From positions 13,645,466 through 13,709,465 of the forward strand of contig OU015490.1 in the NCBI GenBank assembly GCA_907164885.2: 64,000 nt of DNA. The letters run 5' to 3'. Positions 55,756-64,000 of this stretch are shown here, piece by piece (the stretch's first letter is position 1; each line of letters starts with the position of its first letter). The position numbers and the translations under genes were made by a program. The notes under the pieces were generated by a model. That model was not told the DNA's origin, searched no databases, and saw only the letters and a list, made by a program, of their open reading frames with translations. Origin of the DNA: Dolomedes plantarius. Lineage: Eukaryota > Arthropoda > Arachnida > Araneae > Dolomedidae.

Positions 55756-57148
55756 TTAATGAGGTAAAATTCCATTTCAAAAGGGAAATATACATTTATA
55801 AATAGGTGAGCAGAGATCATAATTTTGCAGCTTACAGGAAGTTACAATATTGACATTTTAAAATTATGAGCCATTTTCTTCCTTAAAATAAGCTGCGATG
55901 TAATGTATTCAACATGTTATTTCAACAGGCATAAACTTCCAATCAAAATTACCATTTTACAATAATTAACACTTACAGTTTGAGAATCCTTTATCTGATA
56001 TTCCTGGGGTAGATGTGTTTAAGCCTCCAATCAGGACAGTGTCTGACTTCACCATCAAAGCTGGCTCTGGATTTATATAATACTGATGAACATTTTTTTT
56101 ACTTAATCACATCAGGACTTAACAATACAAAATGCGACATAACATCATACACTCTATAATAAAAGAAGTTGCAGCTGGTGAAATATTTTTCACTAGTAAC
56201 ATTATGTTGACACCCAAAAATTTCAGGGTTTTCATATAAGGGATTTTAAGCCTGTATTCACTAATTGCAGCTAACAAATGTAGGAGAATATGCAACAGAT
56301 TTCTACAAGAATTTCTGAATATTATTAAGCATGCTGTACAAAAATGAATCTTTATATCCCTGGTACCTATGCAATTGAACATCAAGGTGCAGAATATATC
56401 AGCATTGGAGAATAGATAATAAATAATCTAAATATAATAAATGGAATGTTAAATATACTTTTTTACAAGAGGAAGATACGCTTTTCCATCGACATGTTAC
56501 CAAAAAAGGGGATTAATTAAGTACATAATACTCAGAATGAGATCAATTTTTATACATTTGGCTGCAAATTCACGTAACAAGCCATTCCTAAGATTCTCTA
56601 TCCTGAAAGACAGCAACAGCAAATTTGAAATTAGCATTTATAAAATAAAGTATTCAAATAAACTGGCATAAAATTCCTCATTTTAAACAATATTTACACA
56701 CAACAAAAAGAAAATTAAAAGAATTTTTTTTTTTGTATCTCTATTAACAGCCTTTAACCACTAAAATAAGCTCAATACTATATAAAGAAAATTTTAAGCA
56801 AATTTATTTTATTATAGCATACAGCTCCTAAAACAATGTTCATACAAATTTTCAGAAATCAAAAATAAGGATTTCCAAAGGACTTTTTAAGGACCTCAAA
56901 AATAATTTTAAATATGTTTTATTCCTGAAGTTTAGACATCTAAAAAAATTGAGTATTGGGATCTCCACAACCTTATAATAATTCCTCCAAATATATCAAC
57001 TTCATAAATACATATATTAATATTTCAAAAATACTTATACAGGTGTCAATTTATATGACTGGTTTTTACTGCATGTCACCAGAGAGCAACGTCATAGTAA
57101 GACACTACAGCACACTAGTAGTTTTATATCTATGTATATAACTACTGG

Positions 57149-57151
<3 letters not shown>

Positions 57152-57212
<61 letters not shown>
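57152..57212. repeat. (AT)n microsatellite
   Basis: About 60 bp of pure AT dinucleotides. Confidence 0.97.
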
Positions 57213-57214
<2 letters not shown>

Positions 57215-60200
57215 CTACACACACAGCCACTACGAATAAAAGTAGTCTGCATTTTCCCAAAGCTTATCAATGACTGTCATAAATTAAAAATTCTTATATT
57301 TTAACTCAAAAATAAGTACTTTGTAAACACTGGAATGTAAATGGAAAGAAGCAAGAACCTTAAGTGCAAAAATAAGTACTTTTTAAATACTTATTGAGAG
57401 CCCTTGAAAACAGGAACTTAAAATAAAAGAGTTCATAAAGATTTTAAGGACCATACAAACCCTGTAAAAATACATTTATCAGTAATAATCAATATTATTA
57501 GGATAATTGCTTAAGAATGCCATTAGCAAAATAAAATCTAAATGAAGAAAAAAATCTTTGCTTTTATAATGATTAATAAATGCAATTATGTTATGTTGTT
57601 AAAGTATTTAATAAACGCTGTTTAAAAAATAGGAGTGAGATTAAATTTATATATAATAACAATTTCCAGAGGAAGCCCTTTTTAATTTTAGAAAACTTTC
57701 AAACTATTAAAAATTGTATAATTAAATACTCCTTTTAAAATGCACAAGAATTTGAAATTGCACATTAGGCTTTAATAAGCTCTCATCTAAAAACTTGTTC
57801 AAAGGAAACAAAACCATGTGGAAGAAACAATTTACTCATAATGTAGACCAAGATATAGATTCTAAAAAACTAGAAAAGGACTGTAACCCTTTATTGAATA
57901 ATTTGAGAGATATGTTGAAGCATCAAAGAATAAATCATTTATCATAACAGAAAGAAAATGTTTAGAATGTTTATCTTCAGGAAATACATATAAAGTCTAA
58001 CGTTTAGAATACATGAAATATCTTTAATTTTGCTCTTCCTCAAAAATAAAAAAATCATTCTATTGCTTTTATTAACAAAATTATCTAAACACTGTTCAGG
58101 ACATGGTCACATCTACTACATACATATTTAACTTTATGTTTTCATTTCACAAACCAAAGAACAAAGATTCTAAAATTACCCAAGGCACTGACTGTAGACT
58201 ACACCTGGGGACAAAAATGTATTTTCAAAACTAATTAAAAAACAACCTTTTGAATTTTAAATGGAATGCATCTTGCTGCAAAATTGCAAGTTAAACTTGT
58301 ACTTTTATATTATTAGACATATTAATACAAGTCCTTAAGAGATAGTATTAATCTGTCTCTTATAAGAACTTATGACATAATTATCACATACATCCACATT
58401 TCTAATTTTAATTTTTTTTTAAGCTCACACATATCAGGTGTGACTTACTACTGTTGATGAACAAATTTTAGGAAAAACTAAGCAAGCTTGTTAACAAATT
58501 TAACATAGAAAGTTTTTATGAGAGTCAAACTTCTATATATCAATTCAAAATCACAACACAATGGACTAGGTATCACCATCCAATCTGATATTTTAATGAA
58601 AAGTTTGCCCATGAAAAGCACTTCCTGTAACATTATTCTTGAGTGGTAGACATTAACAGAAACTTAAAATGGCATACTGAAATTTTCAATTTTCCTTTGA
58701 ATGGATGAATTTGTCGTTCCTTCAAATACTTTTATTCTTGCAATTTTATAGAGATTAATAAGCCTAAATTAGCTTTCCATAAACTGCATTTGTTAAAGTG
58801 TTCTTAATTTAAGCATACCTAAAAAGTTAATATTTGCCTGAAAAGTTAATATATGAAAGTGTAATTTCAGTGACTGTATATGGTATATTTTCAGTCACTG
58901 AGATTACATTTCCATAAAATCTGATTAATTTTAATAACTGCAGATTTTGTACAGTATTAAATTACTAAATGTAAAAAGTCTAGATTTTTATAATATCTTT
59001 CCACATTACAATGCAATTAAAAAATTCTTCAGAGATAAATAAGAACAATGGTAGATAAAGTGCTTATCTGTCAGATTCATCATTTAAGCCATGAATGGTA
59101 CCAACGGCCATAAAAAAACAAAATTCATCACAGGTTAGCATATTTATATTTTAACACCAGGAAACACTAGAACTCTTGTATATTTTGCAAAAATTATATT
59201 CTCTCATAATATTCATGAGTGGCTATTTAACAGTACTACATCAGTAATTAATGGGTAGATTCAAATATTTAACATAAACTTATAAAGAAATTAATGACTG
59301 CATTCACCAACAATTTCCAGATATTCAATTTTTAATTTTCTTACAGTACATCTGAGATTAAGTTGAGGCTAAAATTCACTAATATTAACCATGAAGATAT
59401 TGCCTTCATACAAGAATTAAATAAGAGATATGATCTTTGGTTGTGATTATTCCAAGTAACAAGTAATCACACTAGCATTTTGCATTGATATCAAAATCGT
59501 GCACAGTATCAAATTAATATTTGTTTAGATACTCTTTACATTGTAAATCATATAATTTAGCAATGAACAAATTTAAGTAGCTTTTACAAAGTTTTTACTA
59601 CATTCTTCCAGTATCCTCATGCAGTTAATCGAAACTTAAACAGAGTACATTTGCATTAAAAATAGTTGATAACTCAATGAACAGATATTGAAGTTTAGCA
59701 ATTTGAAGTTTATAATACGGTTTCATAAATTCAGCTATCTAAACTGATCACTAAAAATTGTGGCCCAACATTGCAATTTCATACAGATTTAGTCCCCCAT
59801 CAATGCAAGATCAAGAATTTTGCCATTTACACATGGATAAATACTAATATTAAATTCAGCAAGAAAGGATTAAAATTAAGACAAGAAATAGGGGAATATG
59901 CTATATATTTTTATTCACATTTTTTATAAACAGCATTCTCAATTAAAAATCTCACTTGATTTATTAAAATTTTAGGTGAATGCGGCCACTAAGAAACTTC
60001 TTTTAAAATGTTAACAAATTCTTATTGATAAAAACCTTGCTTACTAAAACAGATAACTAATATATTTTGACACTGAAAAAAATAATTTCAAACATAAACA
60101 CTCATACATGATTAGTATGTAATAGTCACAATAATATACTAAAAAATATATAAGTAAGGTCTGTACAGAAAGCAAAAACATATAAAAAGCTGAAAGACTG

Positions 60201-60388
60201 AAAGTGAGTTTCAATGAAGTATTAATACCAGATAAAAGATATATACAATAAGAAAACTTTCATATGATATAACTTTTGGACATCAAACATAATAAATAAC
60301 TAACATCAACTAAAATCATAAAAAGACAAAATTAATAGATAAAAAACTCAAAGCTTACTTTCTCCAACACATGAAAAATATACTAATA

Positions 60389-60946
60389 CAGGTCATCAAA
60401 AAAGGTGTCAGTGATTTCAGTTGTGTACAACAATCTACTGATTGGATTTTGTGTAGAAGCAGATGGTATGTTAACTCTAGGAGTTTCATTTACCCACGCC
60501 ATGGTGACTGTGACTACGCTGAGGGTATGCACTGACACTGTGACGTTGCTCTTTCTCCTACATTGGTTTTGACTTTGGATAGGAAGGGATGGTACAATTT
60601 TTTGGACACCCAGAAGCCCTGATTAGACCCCTATACATTTTTTTTCCATGGGGATACCAAAAAACATTGAGTATGCTGAGAAGATCTGGGACCTATGCCA
60701 ATTATTGGACAGAATCACTGCTACAATAGCAACTGTGACTCCTATTATGATTGCTACCTGGATGGAGATTGACTATAGCTTAGATATGTACCAAGCAACA
60801 AGGGGTGCTCATATTGAAACCTACTAGATAATGTCCACAACTTGATTCGTTTCTGCATCTTTTGGTGAAAAAATAAACACTATGAGTTTTACTATATGGT
60901 TCTTTATTTCACATTGTAATCATGGACATCCTTTTCAATGACCCTG
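60389..60946 (+). mobile_element. mariner-type deletion derivative, 558 bp
   Basis: CAGGTCATCAAAAAAGGTGT at the left and the complement of CAGGGTCATTGAAAAGGATG at the right are about 30-bp imperfect inverted repeats. TA is at 60387-60388 and 60947-60948. It contains the C-terminal end of a transposase. It is the only protein-coding relic inside the repeat-poor Magi-side region. Confidence 0.88.
60576..60827 (+). pseudogene. mariner-type transposase C-terminal fragment
   Basis: One frame of 84 codons reads WIGRDGTIFWTPRSPD, a stop, TPIHFFSMGIPKNIEYAEKI, then LDRITATIATVTPIMIATWM, EIDYSLDMYQATRGAHIETY and a stop. It corresponds to WPPRSPD...PLDFFLWGYLK and the LDVCRATKGAHIE tail seen at 42417-42519 and in the fold-back element at 10751-11309. 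The premature stop replaces the Leu after SPD. Catalytic aspartates are mostly missing. Confidence 0.85.
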
Positions 60947-62705
60947 TATATTCAGTTGTTGAAAACACTTCTATAAGCATTTTAAATTTTACTGGATCAC
61001 TAAACAAAAATCAAAACATATAATACAGCTGCTAACAAAAATGTAATTACTGAAATAGTAAGGAAGATATTTTACAAAACACCATTCGAGAGATTACACA
61101 ACAACTGGAATCTTATTCTGCATCACTGGAAGCTCTTGTTTTTCACAACCATGGTTAGTGTTCAAAAAAATTAAATTTTAAATGCATGTATTCAAATTCC
61201 TTTGAGTGGTAATAGTCAAAAATCCTACAGACTTTTTATAAATGCACATTACATGTTTACAAAAATATTTCAATTTGTACACATACAGAAATTCAAAGAT
61301 GTTTTACGCTATGCCAAGAATATATATTGTATACAAATTTCCCACATTTAGATTTTAAAACTCCCAGAAATTGACATATTGATAGAAAACAAAGAGGAAG
61401 ATATTAGTTCCATTCATATATATAAATATATTTATATATATAAATAAATAATCATTATTTCTCCGCAACAACAATTCATACACTAAGATGATGTAATAAA
61501 TTAGTCAGGAAAAAAATACTTCATGCTAAACCAAAAATGGAATAAAATATGAAAACTTTTGCAAAATATACACACAAATTGTTAAAAAATAATTGAAGAT
61601 TAATATATAAACTAGATAAAATAAATTATGACTTTTCACCTTAAAATATATATAAATACCATTACAAAAATGAGGGAGGAGGAAACTTCAACATATGAAA
61701 GTACATTTTAAAATGCAAAATAAATACATATCTACATAACATACAGACTGTTAAAAACTGAAAACTTAAAATATGGAAGAAATCACTTTGGCTATTCATT
61801 TAATGAATATGAAAATTTTTATTTGAAATTTTTTTTTTTTGCTGATTTAAAAACAGAACTAAAAAATTCAAACAAAACATAAAAAATGTTCAAAGTAACT
61901 AACAAGAAAGAAAAGAAAAAAGATAAGGTAACAATGTTGACTGAGCAACAACTATAAACATTTAACTTAAAAACTCTAATTATTCATAATAAAACAAAAA
62001 GGTATTTCTGATGAACAATATAATTCAGAATACAATAAAATTCCTTCAGAACACAATAAAAATTCAACCTGAGCAAATTTTCAAACAGATGATTGCATAA
62101 ATTCAAAGTTAATTATTTTTTTTATATCACAATTCAGAGCAGTACAATTCAGGTCCCATTTTTCACATTTATCAATCTGTCAGAAAGAAAGATAAGTAAA
62201 TAAGATATAAAACGAAAACAAAAGAAATTAATTTATTATAATATATATCAGATTATCACCTAAATAATTACTCTGGGGGAAAAGATTATATTATATTTCA
62301 TATATGTACAGAAGTCTTATGTACAGAGTAAGATCTAGCAACAATTAGTGTGTTTAAATTTCTCTGGAATCAAGATATTCCCTTAGATAAGTCCCATATT
62401 TTAATACATCCTCAAGATAAGTCCCTTATTTTAATACATAACCAAAAGGTTTCTATTTACTTTAAGCAAGGAGGAAAGTAACAGGTATTTCAATGAAAAC
62501 TATACAGTAATTAAGTAAAATATATAATTATTTAACATCTTACAGCTTTATATCATTTTAGTAAACACAATGCTTTAGTTTCCAATCTTTTAAATAACTA
62601 TCAAGAACAGATTAACACATTTACAAAAATTATAACCACTATTCATTTACATAAGCTATAAACTTTTAATCACTAGACTAATTTTAAAACTTATTTTTCA
62701 ATTTA

Positions 62706-62864
<159 letters not shown>

Positions 62865-62953
62865 CTAAAGAATGACAAAACAAAAATTAATATTTCTTTA
62901 ACTAACAGTTTTTAACACTTTTACTGACTGCTACACCTCTCGGGACCCATTAA

Positions 62954-63994
62954 CTCTTTGCACTCCTATGTCGAAAGTGACTAGACAGCAATTTTATTCA
63001 CAGCAACTCCTATGTCGAGTCACACTAGACATTTTCAAATTCCCAACCATATATATTTTAAGTAAATTTTTTATGGTTATTTACGTTATAAAGTCAAAAA
63101 ACACAGTTGTTCTATGCAGATCATGCGATACCAATTTTGGAAAATGAATTTTCACTTGTTATTTTTCTCTTGCTTTAAAAAAAATTTATTTAACTAGGGG
63201 CTTCGCCCCTAGGCTCACTACGCTCGCTCCTCTGTTATGGCTAATAGCGAGATACATAAGGGTGATTCTCGGGCAATGTAACAGCTTCCATCCATTTACT
63301 GTTGTCAGCCTTAATGCAAAGAGTATTTCATCACTGTTGAGTTATCAGCTTTAAAATCCAATTAAAAATCAAAAATTTAAAATATAGACTTGAAATGAGG
63401 TTTATATGAATGAGAAAGCTTTCAGCTTCCAGATGACGAATATATTTTCTTTGTAAGATAAAAACTCGAGGAGCATTGATATTACATCCACATAGGGAAC
63501 TTTTCTTGAAAAACTGTGTTTCTTTTTTTGATGAAAATATTAGTCTGTTTTAAAATATTTTTAAACAAATGAGGTCTAGTTTGAAAGAGAAATGTATGTA
63601 GTCTTAGATTGTAAAAGGATCAAAATTCTACGATCATTTCTTGGCGAGTTATCATAATCTAAAGATGAAAAAGTCAATATTTTCCCACAAAACATGAAAT
63701 TTAAAAAAAACTTAAAGTCCAACGAAGATGAGACATGTCTTACTTTGTTCCCCACATTTTTCTGCATCTATTGGTATTGGTCTCGACCCCATACCCCAAG
63801 CGGTTTCGGAGGAGATAGCGTGACAAGCTTTTGACAGCGGCAGCAGCGGCTGCTGCTGCTGCAGCGGGAGTTACTTTTTTTTAGAATAGAGAGATCCTTT
63901 TCAGTTAACGTTAAAAAAATTTATAACTAAAACATATAAAATAATACGAAGTTTTTGGAAAGAAAACTGAAAAAAAAATCAAGTGACCAAAGGG
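62954..63994. mobile_element. Possible TTAA-flanked element in a Magi intron
   Basis: TTAA at 62950-62953 followed by CTCTTTGCACTC, and CCAAAGGG followed by TTAA at 63995-63998, give short imperfect inverted repeats (CYCTTTGS). Inside the left end TCCTATGTCGA occurs twice (62966, 63006), with a GTGAC or TCACACTAGACA nearby. No transposase. Boundaries are tentative because the match is short. Confidence 0.4.
63197..63890 (+). mobile_element. Retroelement-like dispersed repeat
   Basis: Starts with the palindrome AGGGGCTTCGCCCCT, then GGCTCACTACGCTCGCTCC, and ends CCAAGCGGTTTCGGAGGAGA, TAGCGTGACA, a CAG/CTG-rich stretch (63836-63867) and TAGAATAGAGAG. The head-and-tail style matches the RTE-like elements at 32143 and 35547, though the sequence differs. 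No ORF. Confidence 0.4.
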
Positions 63995-64000
63995 TTAAAT

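Noticed and set aside
60385..60573. A minus-strand frame ending in FFDDLY and a stop that could pass for a C-terminal Magi exon
   Set aside because: It lies wholly inside the mariner-type element at 60389-60946, overlapping its terminal repeat; no conserved motif and no convincing splice acceptor.
61095..61160. Minus-strand peptide ending ELPVMQNKIPVVV, PDZ-ligand-like terminus
   Set aside because: No upstream AG acceptor in a suitable place and too short to separate from chance.
63836..63867. CAG/CTG run as a polyglutamine exon
   Set aside because: No open frame or splice sites around it; part of a dispersed repeat tail.

Overview
The window is strongly AT-rich animal DNA packed with nested transposable elements. 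The mix of families (Tc1/mariner with DD34E and DD36E catalytic spacing, hAT, Tigger/pogo, TTAA-target elements, a Ty3/gypsy element, jockey-type LINE, tRNA-derived SINEs) and the only host exon found, a PDZ exon of a MAGI-type scaffold gene, fit an arthropod, most likely an arachnid such as a spider. That assignment is an inference from style of sequence, not from a diagnostic gene. I saw no bacterial operons, CRISPR array or functional tRNA/rRNA gene.

Layout. 1-3.1 kb: a Tigger-like derivative hosting a TTAA-target element (119-2475) which itself hosts a Tc1-type DD36E transposon with an uninterrupted 346-residue transposase (780-2010). 3.1-5.3 kb: a gypsy gag fragment, a truncated Tc1 transposase and unassigned degraded DNA. 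6.2-8.0 kb: a TA microsatellite and a ~300-bp satellite. 8.1-18.9 kb: a piggyBac transposase tail, two inverted copies of one dispersed repeat carrying different insertions, a palindromic fold-back element, SINEs, a hairpin-bearing satellite, and a hAT element (15620-18402) with a Tc1 copy nested in it. 18875-25952: a TTAA-target element that swallowed a complete, apparently very young Ty3/gypsy element (19975-25718).

25.9-41.7 kb: tandem and inverted repeats, a hAT deletion derivative with GC-rich subterminal repeats (30799-31711), RTE-like retroelement heads and tails, a mariner remnant, a jockey-type LINE ORF1 broken in two, and SINEs. 41.7-50.6 kb: back-to-back DNA transposons, namely a mariner-type MITE with a hAT MITE inside, two Tigger-type elements, a broken DD36E Tc1, and a hAT MITE with a DD34E Tc1 inside. 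50.6-62.7 kb is different: almost free of recognisable repeats, no convincing long reading frames, and downstream of the Magi PDZ exon on the minus strand, so it is probably the 3' part (introns and/or a very long 3' UTR) of Magi.

The most unusual object is the gypsy element. Its two 259-bp LTRs read as identical, and one 1299-codon frame holds gag, protease, RNase H and integrase, but the reverse transcriptase fingers/palm (including the Y-x-D-D box) is absent and is replaced in frame by about 105 acidic residues. An element that moved recently without its own polymerase must have been copied in trans, and the replacement may be captured host sequence. Other strong points are reciprocal empty sites between repeat copies, two Tc1 copies sharing one C-terminal frameshift, and at least seven TTAA-flanked inverted-repeat elements with different termini.
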